A stretch of DNA of 64,000 nt from DATEGZ01 sp035519535 (GTDB lineage Bacteria; Acidobacteriota; Vicinamibacteria; Vicinamibacterales; SCN-69-37). The translations under genes were made by a program, and so were the position numbers. Under the pieces are notes generated by a model, which was not told the origin of the DNA, did not search any database, and worked only from the letters and a program-made list of their open reading frames with translations. Where the stretch lies: positions 1-64,000 of the forward strand of contig DATIWF010000185.1 in assembly GCA_035519535.1 (NCBI GenBank), given 5' to 3'. Positions 48,041-56,924 of the stretch are shown here, piece by piece. Each line of letters starts with the position of its first letter. The first letter of the stretch is position 1.

Positions 48041-50971
48041 TCAGTGCAGGGCGAAGATTCTGATCGCCCAGCCCACCGGGCTGACGCTGGATGCCGCGAG
48101 CGTGCGGCCCGCGACGGCGAGATGACCGCTTCGACCGGAGACGCCGGCCGGCACACGGATCGCGTCGCTCGTACCCGCGTGCATGTTGATCGCCACGGCG
48201 CCGTTGTGCCAGCTTCCGACGATCCATCCGGCGCCATCCTGCCGCTCGAGCGCAAACCGCCCGGGCAGCATCGCCTTGGACGGCTGCAGCCCGCGGACAT
48301 CGACGACGAACAGGCGCGTGATCTTGCCGTCGAAGGACGCGCACACCGGCGCCTCGCCGATCGCAGGACTCGGCGCGCAGCGAAGGTCCAGCGGCGTCCG
48401 GGCAAGCTCGACCGCGCCGGCCGACGTCAACCGCACGAGCGCGGTCATCACCGGCTCGATGGGCTCGATCCAGCCGGCCAGCATCCGCGACACCGGATCG
48501 AGCAGCCGCGCCCGGTAGCGCCGCACGAGCAGCACCGCGTCGTCGTCCTGTGACGCGAGCAAGTAGGGCCACGATTCATCCGAGGAGGCGAGACGCCACT
48601 CGTGGCGATCGCTTGCGGGCGATCCGACGCGTCCGGAAACCCGCACCAGCGCGTGGTCAGCCGCGCGGCCAAACGCCTCCCACGCGCCGTCCGCCGAATT
48701 CACCGCGATGTCCGACGCAGTCACGTTCGCGAGGGTCGTTTCCCATCGGACGCTGCCGCCGGCTTCGACGTCGACGACGCGCAGCGTCGTCGCGCCGGCG
48801 TCCCACTTGATCAATAGCGCACGGTCGTCGTCGAGGAGGCGGCCGTCATCCACGTCGAAGGACTGGAGCGGTTGGCCGGACCGCCCGACGTGGACCGTTC
48901 GGCGCTCGTCGTCGTCCTCGGCGACGAGGAGGACCGCGCGCCCGCTGGGCGAGACGCGGAGATCGACGGGCTCGAAGGTCAGCGGCATGGGCTCGTTCGA
49001 CGACGGCTGCACGGTTCGAACCGCCACGCCCGCGGCGTTGCTCAAGAATGGATCGCGACCGACAACCGCGAGGAAGCCGGTGGTCCCGGCGACGAGCGCG
49101 AGGAGGCCGGCGCCCGCGGCAAGACCCGACAGGGCCCGCGCGCCCCTCGCGCGCCGGACCAGATTCGTCATCGCGAACGACAGCGGCACCACCGTCGCCG
49201 CGGGCCAGAGCTTCGACGACTGGTAGAGGGCTGACGGCGTGACGCCGCCGAGAAGCATCAGCGCCAGGGCGGCGACGGCCGCGACTCCGAGCCCGCTCAC
49301 CAGCCGGTCGGACCACGGCCGCACCGGCTCGTTGCGCGCCTGCAACGCGAGGAGCGCAAGGAAGACGCCGAAGAGCGCCAGGACGGCCGCCGCCGGACCG
49401 CGCGCGTCGCCGCCGGCCGGCAGGTCGCGCGCGAGCACGGCCGCGCCGACGAGGGCCGCGGCGCTTGCCGCCGTCGTGGTCAGCCGATCCGGGCGGACGA
49501 TCGCAAGCAGCGCGACGATCGCCACGCCGATCTGACCGATGAGCCACGCGATGAGACAGGCGAACACGGTGAGCAGCCGCACGATGGCCGCCGAGGTCTT
49601 CGACCGAGCCACGGGCTTCGCGAGGTGCCCGTCGACCAGATCGAGCGCCGCCTGCGCCCGCGCGAGATCCGCGGGCGCGAGCGCCATGGTCCACCGGCGG
49701 CCCTGTCGATCGGCCGCGACGAGCGTGGCGCCGGCGGTTTTCGAGGCGTCGATACGGAGCTCCTCGAGATCGCCGTATCCGAAGGTGTGCGCGCTGGCGG
49801 CCCCTTCGCGCCACACGAGGCGGTCGCTTTCGAGCGTGACCGACGCGTCGCCGGCCGACGCCGCGAAGGTCGCGGGCTCGTGGACGTGCGCCCGCACGGA
49901 CGGCGCCGCGGCGCGAATCGCCTGGATGCGCCGCGCCAGGCTCGGGTGCGTCGCCTGCTGTTCCAGTTTGGGATCCCACCGGCGCGGGTGGCGCGCGATC
50001 ATGTGCAGCTTGGTGAGTCCGCGCACCAGCGCTTCTGGGTCTCCGGTCAGCTCGACGGCCCGCACGTCGCTCGCGGTCTCGTGCTTCTGGCGATGTCGGC
50101 CCACCGACGCGAGCATCGCGAAGATCGGCACGGCGCCGAGCGCGAACCAGTACGGCTCGACGCTCGCGCCGGACCGCCGCACGAGGAGCGGCACGGTGGT
50201 CGCGAGCAGGATCATGGCGAAGGCGACGCCGCGCATCCAGCGGAGGCGGCGCCGCGTGTAGTACTCGAAGTGCGCAAGCTCGTGCGCCGCGATCGCCACG
50301 AGCTCGTCGGCATCGAATCGATCGACGAGCGTCTCGCTGAAGACCACGGCCGGGCGCCGGAGCGACGGCAGAGCCACGGCGTTGGCGACGACGCCGCCGT
50401 GAAGATCGACCTGCTCGAGGCGCGGCGCCGGCACGCGGGCTGCCTCGATCAGCTGCTCGATGCGCGCAACGACCGCAGGATGATCGAGCGGCCGGGTTCG
50501 GAGGAGCCGGAGGATCACATCCGTCGTGCGCGTCTGCCACAGGACGAGCGTCGCCGCGAGCGCGGCGGCGACCATCGCGCCGCGCGCGCCGCTCGCCGAG
50601 ACGATGACCGGCGCCAGCAGCAGCAGGATCCAGAATCCGTAGACGCCGATCGTCAGGCGCAGAAAGAACGACAGGTACGCGCCGAGGCTCCACGTCTCGT
50701 CCAGGAGCGTGCGCCGCAACGGGTAGGACGCGGCCATCCGGCCCACAATGAGCGCGGGGACCGTCCACCACGCCCAGCCGGGCCACGCGACGACGAGCAG
50801 GAAGAACGTGCCGGTCGAGATCATCGCCGACTGCCGGCGGCGGGCGAGCAGGCGCTCAGGCAGGAGCGGATCGTCGGCCGCGCGGGCGAGCGATCGGCCC
50901 ATCCACAGCGCCAGCGCGGCTGGAGCGAGCGCCAGGCACAGTGCGCCGAGCGGACTCAGAGGCGTTCCCAC
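48041..50971 (-). CDS. Large M48-type membrane metalloprotease with a C-terminal propeller-like region
   Basis: 976 residues. An N-terminal multi-helix region (about 1-150) is followed by the M48 core with zinc site H230-E-L-A-H234; E298 in 'HETASDVRAVEL' is the likely third ligand. Further membrane helices lie at about 240-290 and 450-640. The last ~320 residues are beta-rich and contain propeller-like blades ('LRVSPSGRAVLLVAEDD', 'SDIAVNSADGAWEAFG', 'VCASFDGKITRLFVVDVRG'). Fusion of an M48 protease to a sensor-like propeller is unusual and suggests regulated membrane proteolysis. It lies 54 bp downstream of the serine hydrolase gene. Confidence 0.88.
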   Translation of the reverse strand: MGTPLSPLGALCLALAPAALALWMGRSLARAADDPLLPERLLARRRQSAMISTGTFFLLVVAWPGWAWWTVPALIVGRMAASYPLRRTLLDETWSLGAYLSFFLRLTIGVYGFWILLLLAPVIVSASGARGAMVAAALAATLVLWQTRTTDVILRLLRTRPLDHPAVVARIEQLIEAARVPAPRLEQVDLHGGVVANAVALPSLRRPAVVFSETLVDRFDADELVAIAAHELAHFEYYTRRRLRWMRGVAFAMILLATTVPLLVRRSGASVEPYWFALGAVPIFAMLASVGRHRQKHETASDVRAVELTGDPEALVRGLTKLHMIARHPRRWDPKLEQQATHPSLARRIQAIRAAAPSVRAHVHEPATFAASAGDASVTLESDRLVWREGAASAHTFGYGDLEELRIDASKTAGATLVAADRQGRRWTMALAPADLARAQAALDLVDGHLAKPVARSKTSAAIVRLLTVFACLIAWLIGQIGVAIVALLAIVRPDRLTTTAASAAALVGAAVLARDLPAGGDARGPAAAVLALFGVFLALLALQARNEPVRPWSDRLVSGLGVAAVAALALMLLGGVTPSALYQSSKLWPAATVVPLSFAMTNLVRRARGARALSGLAAGAGLLALVAGTTGFLAVVGRDPFLSNAAGVAVRTVQPSSNEPMPLTFEPVDLRVSPSGRAVLLVAEDDDERRTVHVGRSGQPLQSFDVDDGRLLDDDRALLIKWDAGATTLRVVDVEAGGSVRWETTLANVTASDIAVNSADGAWEAFGRAADHALVRVSGRVGSPASDRHEWRLASSDESWPYLLASQDDDAVLLVRRYRARLLDPVSRMLAGWIEPIEPVMTALVRLTSAGAVELARTPLDLRCAPSPAIGEAPVCASFDGKITRLFVVDVRGLQPSKAMLPGRFALERQDGAGWIVGSWHNGAVAINMHAGTSDAIRVPAGVSGRSGHLAVAGRTLAASSVSPVGWAIRIFALH

Positions 50972-51025
50972 GTCGGCGTTTTCGGCTCGACGCGGCTGCC
51001 TCGATACGACGAGAACTGTAAGCCG

Positions 51026-52444
51026 CTATCTCGCCTCCACGAGAAACTGCTCGAATTTGCCGTCGGGCAGCTCGAAGATCGACAGCGCGAGCGACTTGCC
51101 CGGATACCGCACGACGTAGCCGCGGTAGATCATCCCACCGCGGCTCCTGACGCCAGTGGGCGTGATCGCCTGGTACGGACCGAGCGGCGCGAGCCCCGCT
51201 GCATAGTCGGCGAGCGCCTGCTCCGTGAAATACGCGTTCGCGTTGTCGCTGAAGAGCGACCGATCGATCCTGCCCTGCCGCAGATCGTCGAAGATGCGCT
51301 TGACGAGCGCGTTGCGGGGCGCATCCGCCGCGGCATCGCGGGCCAGGAGCAGCGGCAGGAGGCCCTGGCCAATCTGCGATGCCGCCGACGCCGCGTCCTG
51401 ATTCGTCAGCACGATGACTGCGGCGTTGTCGTCGGGCAGCACGATGTTCTCCGCCGTGAACCCGGAGACTTCGCCGTTGTGCTCGATCTCGCGGTGCCCG
51501 CTCACGGCGCCGACGTGGACGCCGAGTCCATAGCTCGTGCCCAGTCCGTTCTTGAGCCGCACTTCGGTGGCCAATTCCTGGTACGACGCCGGCGCGAGCA
51601 CCGTGCGCTTGATCATCGACATGTCCCACTTCGCCAGGTCGGACGCCGTCATCGCGATCTCGCCCGCGGCGAACAGCCAGCCCGGACCCTCCTTCGGGGC
51701 CGGTCGGGCCGGACCGAGCGCGTAGCGAAAATAGCCGGTCGGATCGCTTGCCGGCAGGCCGCGCTCGTCGATGTTCGTGACGCTCGTCATGCCGAGCGGC
51801 GTGAAGATCTTCTGAGCGAGGAGCTGCCACAGCGGCATGCCCGACGTCTTCTCGACGATGAGCCCGGCGATGACATAGTTGGTGTTGCTGTACTGCCACT
51901 CGGTGCCTGGCTCGAAGTCGAGCGGCCGCCGGGCCCAGCGATCCAGAATCCGCTGCGCGTCGATCGGTGTGAGCATGAACGGTGGCACGTAGTCCTGCGG
52001 CCAGTAGTCCTGGTACCCGGAGGTGTGTGAGAGCACCTGACGAATCGTGACCTCGTCCCCGCGCGTGAGCCCGGCGACGTACTTGCCGACCGGGTCGTCG
52101 AGCGACAGCTTGCGCTGTTCCTGCAGCCACAGCACTGCGCTGCTGGTGAACTGCTTGCTGATCGATCCGATGCTGTAGCGCATCGACGGGGTCGCGGGCA
52201 CCGCAGGCGAGAGCCGCGCGTTGCCGTACGCCTGCGCGTAGACCAGCCGGCCGTCCTTGACGATCGCGATCGACGCGCTCGGCACGCCGGTCGCGGCGAG
52301 CACGTCGCGCGCGACCTTGTCCGCCTGCGGCGCGAGGTCCGTCGCCGGCTGGGCCGCGCGCTCGGCGGTGAGGAGCGTGAGGCCGGCCAGCGGCAGCCCC
52401 AGCACGCACAACAGCATCCGTTCGATCCATCCGGGTCGCGCCAT
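51026..52444 (-). CDS. Serine hydrolase, class C beta-lactamase/CubicO family
   Basis: 472 residues with a signal peptide (about 8-30). The three penicillin-binding-type motifs are present: S94-I-S-K97 (nucleophile and general base), Y185-S-N187 and 'EHNGEVSGF' (the KTG-equivalent HxG, near residue 345). 'SHTSGYQDYW' is typical of the CubicO/esterase branch. Members include D-Ala peptidases, esterases and beta-lactamases; which applies here is unclear. The ~90-residue C-terminal extension is beta-rich. It stands between the kinase operon and the large M48 gene, all on the minus strand. Confidence 0.9.
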   Translation of the reverse strand: MARPGWIERMLLCVLGLPLAGLTLLTAERAAQPATDLAPQADKVARDVLAATGVPSASIAIVKDGRLVYAQAYGNARLSPAVPATPSMRYSIGSISKQFTSSAVLWLQEQRKLSLDDPVGKYVAGLTRGDEVTIRQVLSHTSGYQDYWPQDYVPPFMLTPIDAQRILDRWARRPLDFEPGTEWQYSNTNYVIAGLIVEKTSGMPLWQLLAQKIFTPLGMTSVTNIDERGLPASDPTGYFRYALGPARPAPKEGPGWLFAAGEIAMTASDLAKWDMSMIKRTVLAPASYQELATEVRLKNGLGTSYGLGVHVGAVSGHREIEHNGEVSGFTAENIVLPDDNAAVIVLTNQDAASAASQIGQGLLPLLLARDAAADAPRNALVKRIFDDLRQGRIDRSLFSDNANAYFTEQALADYAAGLAPLGPYQAITPTGVRSRGGMIYRGYVVRYPGKSLALSIFELPDGKFEQFLVEAR

Positions 52445-52584
52445 GACAACTCCTTCACTCCGGGATCATCGGCGCCGACGGCAAGGCGCGCTGGGCGCTG
52501 AAGCGGCAGGATCAGTTGTTTCTGGTCAAGAGCCGGTAGCAAGAGGTGCGCATCTGTCCTTGGTTCTTCGTCCTCGGTCCTTCA

Positions 52585-52629
52585 CCTTCTGCCTTCTGCC
52601 CTCTGCCTTCTGCCTTTGCCGTCTGTCCT
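52585..52629. repeat. CTTCTGCC word array
   Basis: Seven imperfect C(C)TTCTGCC/CTCTGCC units lie between the kinase stop and the serine hydrolase start. The reverse complement, GGCAGAAG, forms the array at 56881-56911. Confidence 0.7.
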
Positions 52630-55203
52630 TCACCGAATCGGAACGCCCGTCACCAGCAGCAGCGTCGACAGCTCCCGGGCGATTCCGTACGCGTAGCCAT
52701 ATCGGCCCGGCCCGCCCACGATTGACGCCGGGAGCGCCTTGACGAGCCCAGCCCGATCGGCGATCACCACGGTGACCACTGGGGTTTTGTCCCCCGTGCG
52801 CAGGTTCATCCGCTCGATTCGGAAACCTTGTTCGGGTATCGGCGTGCTGATCAAGGCGAAGCCACCGGGCTCAAAGCCGACGGGAGCGTCGTCGGGTTCT
52901 TTGGCGGGCACGCCGGTGCCTCCCGGCCGATCGTAGAGGAGCATCTTCCCGCTCCGCGTGTGCAGAAGCACCTCGTCGTCGGGTAGCGTGAAGCAGACGT
53001 CGGCGTCTTCGGGCCCGACGGGTTCGGGCGAACCCCCGTCAATGGCCTGACGGTAACAACGTGCGGCGGCTCCGTTCAGCGAAGCCATCAGCAAGACATG
53101 TCGGCTGTCGCTGAACCAGCCTCCGAAGTCGGTATCCGCAGGAACGGCCAGGCGCTGCGGCGCGCCGGCGCCGGTCGGATAGAACACGAGCGCATTCGTG
53201 CTGAAGATCCACGCGGCGACCCAGTGGTTGTCTGGTGAGAGTCCGATTCGACGAATTCCCGCGCCATCCCCGAGCCGTGCCGGCGGCGAGCCGTCCGTCT
53301 TTCGCACCATCACGGCGTAATCCAGGCCCTCGCCGACGTTCTGGCTCGTGAACGCCATCAGCGAGCCGTCATGGGACAACACGGCCCCGGACGAGAAGTT
53401 CATCCACGACATATCCTGTTCAGCCGCGTCCCCCGGTCTCTTGATCACGATGTTCCATCGCGACTCTTCGCGGGAGAGCAGCCAGCGACCGGTCCGATCG
53501 ACGTCCAGGATGATCGCGTCCCCTGGCGTGTGCAGCGCCACTTGTGCCGGAGCGCGCCGAGTGCTCGCCACCGCGAACACCTGCAAGCCAGGGGTCGAGC
53601 CGGCGGTTGCAGAGAAGAGGATCCGGTTGTCGTCCGGTGACCAGGCGACGCCTTCGACGCCGGAGTATTCGTCAGTGAGCGCGAGCACCTGGCTCTTCCG
53701 GTCCACGACTTTCACCGATCCGCGATTGTCCCAGGGGTCGTGATGCTCGACGAACGCGACGCGCAGGCCGTCGTGGGACACGCGCGGGTCGCTGAGGTAC
53801 CCGGTGATTTCATAAAGCGGCGTGCCCGCGGGGTACTCGAGGCGATCGCGCCCGTTTTTCATGTCGTGAACGACGGCCAGCGCGGATCCATCCGGGGACC
53901 AGTCGGCCTCGCGCACGTCGTCGAGCCAGGGCCGCGGGGCGGCGCCTGGCGTCAGGCGCGCCAGCGTGCCGCGAAAGAGGCGATGTTCGATGAACCGGGT
54001 ATTCAGCAGGACGGCCAGCTCGCCGGTCGACGACACCGACAGCAGGTGCGTGCTGACGTCGCCCAGACGCTCGGGCGCCGTGCGATTTGGATGGAGCACG
54101 AAGAGCTCCGGCGTCATGCCCGCATGTGCGGCGCTGTACACGATGGAGCCATCGGGCGCAAACCGCGCGTTGAAAATGGTCTCGCGGTCCCACGTCTTGA
54201 CGTCGTACTTGACGTCGGCCTGCGGTGCGGTCCGGCGTCCGACCCAGAGGCCTGCGGCAGCCGCGAGCACGACGGCGGCGATCGCGGCCGCCGGTATCCA
54301 CCGCGTGCCGCCGCGCGCGGGCATCGCGTCGACGGCCTTCGACGCGCCCGATCCAGAGAGCGACTCGAGCGCGAACGCGACATCGCGCGCCGACTGAAAG
54401 CGCTCGACGGGGTTCTTCTCGAGGCAGTGGCGGACGATGGAGTCGAGCGCGGGCGAGACGCCAGCGCGTGTCGCGCTCGGGTCCGGCGGCTCCTCGTTGA
54501 GAATCGCCGTCATCGTCTCGGCGGGTGTCTCGCGTTTGAAGGCTCGCTGGCCGGAGAGCATCTCGTAGAGCACGGCGCCGAGCGCGAACAGATCGGCGCG
54601 TTGATCGACGGCCTGGCCGCGCACCTGCTCGGGCGCCATGTAGCCGACCGTGCCCATCACCGTGCCGGGGTCGGTCACGACCGGGACGGTCTCCGTGGCG
54701 CCGCTCCCGGTGCCGATCGCGCGCGCCAGTCCGAAGTCGAGGATCTTGACCTGCCCGTCTTTCAGCAGAAACACGTTCTCGGGCTTGAGGTCGCGGTGCA
54801 CCAGGCCGCGGGCGTGCGCGGCCGCGAGGCCCCTGGCGATCTGGATCGCGATGTCGACAGCCTTGCGCGGCGGCAGCGGGCCTGCGCGGAGCCGGTCGCG
54901 CAGCGTCTCGCCGTCGAGCAGCTCCATGACGAGGTAGATCTGGCCGGCATGGACGCCCGTGTCGTGGACCGCCAGGATGTTCGAGTGCGACAGCGCGGCG
55001 ATGGCCTGCGCCTCGCGCTCGAAGCGCGTGCGGCGCTCGGGGTCGTCGGCAAAGGAAGCAGGCAGGACTTTGACCGCGACGTCGCGTCCGAGTCGCGCGT
55101 CGCGCGCGCGATACACCTCCCCCATGCCGCCCGCACCGAGGGCGGCAAGAACTTCGTAGGGGCCGAGCCGGGTGCCAGCCGCGAGTGCCAAACGGCGCCT
55201 CAC
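52630..55203 (-). CDS. Transmembrane Ser/Thr protein kinase with a C-terminal TolB-like propeller
   Basis: 857 residues from GTG 55203. The N-terminal Hanks-type kinase domain (about 14-285) is complete: G-loop G23-A-G-G-M-G28, K45, catalytic D138 in 'HRDLKPEN', D156-F-G158 and the 'GTVGYMAPEQ' activation/APE region. One membrane helix (about 303-323) separates it from a periplasmic PD40/WD40-like beta-propeller (about 335-850), a common acidobacterial layout. The propeller probably senses an envelope signal. The GTG overlaps the stop of the NTF2-like gene as GTGA, so the two are coupled. Confidence 0.93.
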   Translation of the reverse strand: MRRRLALAAGTRLGPYEVLAALGAGGMGEVYRARDARLGRDVAVKVLPASFADDPERRTRFEREAQAIAALSHSNILAVHDTGVHAGQIYLVMELLDGETLRDRLRAGPLPPRKAVDIAIQIARGLAAAHARGLVHRDLKPENVFLLKDGQVKILDFGLARAIGTGSGATETVPVVTDPGTVMGTVGYMAPEQVRGQAVDQRADLFALGAVLYEMLSGQRAFKRETPAETMTAILNEEPPDPSATRAGVSPALDSIVRHCLEKNPVERFQSARDVAFALESLSGSGASKAVDAMPARGGTRWIPAAAIAAVVLAAAAGLWVGRRTAPQADVKYDVKTWDRETIFNARFAPDGSIVYSAAHAGMTPELFVLHPNRTAPERLGDVSTHLLSVSSTGELAVLLNTRFIEHRLFRGTLARLTPGAAPRPWLDDVREADWSPDGSALAVVHDMKNGRDRLEYPAGTPLYEITGYLSDPRVSHDGLRVAFVEHHDPWDNRGSVKVVDRKSQVLALTDEYSGVEGVAWSPDDNRILFSATAGSTPGLQVFAVASTRRAPAQVALHTPGDAIILDVDRTGRWLLSREESRWNIVIKRPGDAAEQDMSWMNFSSGAVLSHDGSLMAFTSQNVGEGLDYAVMVRKTDGSPPARLGDGAGIRRIGLSPDNHWVAAWIFSTNALVFYPTGAGAPQRLAVPADTDFGGWFSDSRHVLLMASLNGAAARCYRQAIDGGSPEPVGPEDADVCFTLPDDEVLLHTRSGKMLLYDRPGGTGVPAKEPDDAPVGFEPGGFALISTPIPEQGFRIERMNLRTGDKTPVVTVVIADRAGLVKALPASIVGGPGRYGYAYGIARELSTLLLVTGVPIR

Positions 55204-55628
55204 TCCTTCGCTGGCTTGCCGCGGAGGACGCCGACCTGAATCAGGAATCCTGTGAAGTCGTAGTAGCGGCGTTCGTGCTGGATCTTGCCGCCGTCCATGT
55301 CGAAGAGCCGCACGCCCTGAATCTTGAAGCGCCGGTTCGTGCCAGCGAGTCCCATGAAATCGCCGACGTGCGTGGCGGTGGCGGAGAAGGGCTGGGCCAC
55401 GTGCTGGTCGTCGACGAGCACGGGCTCGCTGGCGAACGTCCAGTCGGGGAAGGTCTCGAACAGCGCGCGGTAGGATTCGCGGATCGCATTGCGGCCGACG
55501 CGGCGGCCGAACATCGGACTGACGATCGTGCCGTGCTCGGCGTGGCCGTCGGCGAGGCGGTCCGGATTCCGTGCGGTCCAGTCGCTCTGGCGCTCCTCGA
55601 AGAACGAGACGATCGCGGCTCTCGTCAT
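55200..55628 (-). CDS. NTF2-like / SnoaL-type ester cyclase family protein
   Basis: 142 residues, cytoplasmic. The NTF2-like cone fold is shown by 'VSFFEERQSDWTARNPDRLADGHAEHGTIVSPMFG' (read in parts; about 7-41), 'ESYRALFETFPDWTF' (about 51-65) and the C-terminal strands 'GVRLFDMDGGKIQHERRYYDF'. Such proteins bind or act on small hydrophobic ligands; polyketide cyclases are one group. The stop is embedded in the kinase start (GTGA), so it may act upstream of or be a partner to the kinase. The gene is divergent from msrB. Confidence 0.88.
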   Translation of the reverse strand: MTRAAIVSFFEERQSDWTARNPDRLADGHAEHGTIVSPMFGRRVGRNAIRESYRALFETFPDWTFASEPVLVDDQHVAQPFSATATHVGDFMGLAGTNRRFKIQGVRLFDMDGGKIQHERRYYDFTGFLIQVGVLRGKPAKE

Positions 55629-55751
55629 GGAGTCCTCCCGCGTTCAGCTGGCTGCCTGGGCCCTCGGCGCGCGATTATAGCCCCCAAGGTCCGCGTCGGG
55701 CCCTGAAACCGGTCGGCGTGTGCGAACATCTGATAGTCGGGAGCACCCAGG

Positions 55752-56165
55752 ATGACCGCGACAAGCAAGGACACAACCTTCCCTGTGACCAAATCCGACG
55801 CCGAGTGGCAGGCGGAGTTGACGCCGCAGCAGTACGACGTGCTGCGCGGCCACGGCACCGAAATGCGCGGCACGAGCCCGCTCAACAAGGAAAAGCGGCC
55901 CGGCACGTTCCGCTGCGCGGGCTGCGGCCAGCCGCTCTTCGACGCCGGCGCGAAATTCGACAGCGGCACGGGCTGGCCGAGCTTCAACGCGCCGATGCCC
56001 GGCGCGGTCGAGACGACGGCGGACCGCAGTCATTTCATGGTGCGCACCGAAGTGCACTGCAGCCGGTGCGGCGGCCACCTCGGCCATGTGTTCGACGACG
56101 GTCCGACGCCGACGGGACTGCGGTACTGCATGAACGGTGTGGCCATGAAGTTTGACCCGGCATGA
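55752..56165 (+). CDS. msrB: Peptide-methionine (R)-S-oxide reductase MsrB
   Basis: 137-residue cytoplasmic enzyme that repairs the R-epimer of oxidised methionine. Four zinc-binding Cys form two CxxC pairs (C55/C58 and C103/C106). The catalytic Cys is C126 in 'LRYCMNGVA'; the Gly after the Asn replaces the Ser of the common RYCxNS form. 'SGTGWPSFNAP' (71-81) is the substrate-binding signature. A CXXC resolving site elsewhere is not apparent, so it should depend on thioredoxin. The ATG is at the family start. It lies next to msrA (87-bp gap with a hairpin). Confidence 0.95.
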   Translation: MTATSKDTTFPVTKSDAEWQAELTPQQYDVLRGHGTEMRGTSPLNKEKRPGTFRCAGCGQPLFDAGAKFDSGTGWPSFNAPMPGAVETTADRSHFMVRTEVHCSRCGGHLGHVFDDGPTPTGLRYCMNGVAMKFDPA

Positions 56166-56168
56166 GCA

Positions 56169-56209
56169 AGGGGTCCTGACCCGTTTGGCGCAAGCCGGGT
56201 CTGACCCCT
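56169..56209. repeat. GGGGTC-type hairpin between msrB and msrA
   Basis: Arms AGGGGTCCTGACCCG (56169-56183) and CGGGTCTGACCCCT (56196-56209) pair with one bulge. The same GGGGTC/TGACCCC words occur near 28184 and 34315. Confidence 0.65.
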
Positions 56210-56251
56210 CGGCTCGTTCGATGCGATCGGTTGATTGAGGAGAGACAGCAC

Positions 56252-56881
56252 ATGCTGACGTCGCACAAGACCACCATGCCCTCGGCGGAGGACGCGCTGC
56301 ACGGCCGCGAAGCGAGGATGCCTGTGGCCGATCGCCACGCCGTGAACGGCACGCCACTCGAGGGGCCGTTCCCGGCCGGCCTCGAGCAGGCGATCTTCGG
56401 CCTCGGCTGCTTCTGGGGCGCGGAGCGCAAGTTCTGGCAGAAGAAGGGCGTGTACACCACGGCCGTCGGGTACGCCGGCGGGTACACGAAGAACCCGACG
56501 TACGAACAGGTGTGCTCGGGCCGCACCGGGCACGCCGAGGTCGTGCTCGTCGTGTTCGATCCGAAGCAGGTGAGCTACGAGGAGCTGCTCAAGACGTTCT
56601 GGGAGAATCACGATCCGACGCAGGGCATGCGGCAGGGCAACGACGTCGGCACGCAGTACCGCTCGGCGATCTACGTCGCGTCTGACGCTCAACGCGCGGC
56701 CGCCGAGGCGTCACGCTCGCGCTACCAAGCCGAGCTCGTGAAGCACGGCTACCGTCCGATTACGACGGAAATCAAGGACGCTCCGCCGTTCTACTACGCC
56801 GAGGACTACCACCAGCAGTACCTGGCGAAGAATCCGAACGGGTACTGCGGGCTCGGCGGGACGGGTGTGAAGTGCTCCTGA
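56252..56881 (+). CDS. msrA: Peptide-methionine (S)-S-oxide reductase MsrA
   Basis: 209 residues, cytoplasmic. The catalytic site is C53 in 'LGCFWGAE'; the C-terminal resolving Cys are C199 and C208. Substrate-site markers are 'VGYAGGYTKNPTYEQVCSG' (about 72-90), 'GHAEVV' and 'DYHQQYL'. It reduces the S-epimer of methionine sulfoxide. The ATG 56252 with GAGGAGAG upstream is preferred to the TTG 56231. It sits between msrB and the HtrA-type protease on the same strand, giving a protein-repair cluster. Confidence 0.96.
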   Translation: MLTSHKTTMPSAEDALHGREARMPVADRHAVNGTPLEGPFPAGLEQAIFGLGCFWGAERKFWQKKGVYTTAVGYAGGYTKNPTYEQVCSGRTGHAEVVLVVFDPKQVSYEELLKTFWENHDPTQGMRQGNDVGTQYRSAIYVASDAQRAAAEASRSRYQAELVKHGYRPITTEIKDAPPFYYAEDYHQQYLAKNPNGYCGLGGTGVKCS

Positions 56882-56911
56882 GAAGGCAGAAGGCAGAAGG
56901 CAGAGGGCAGA
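56881..56911. repeat. GGCAGAAG tandem array
   Basis: Four near-exact 7- to 8-bp GGCAGAAG/GGCAGAGG units fill the gap between msrA and the HtrA-type protease gene. They are the inverse of the array at 52585-52629. A shorter trace lies at 26601-26613. Confidence 0.75.
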
Positions 56912-56924
56912 GTAAACTGCCCCG

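Noticed and set aside
53740..55239. Plus-strand reading frame of 499 residues
   Set aside because: It is the antisense shadow of the kinase gene, whose kinase motifs are complete.
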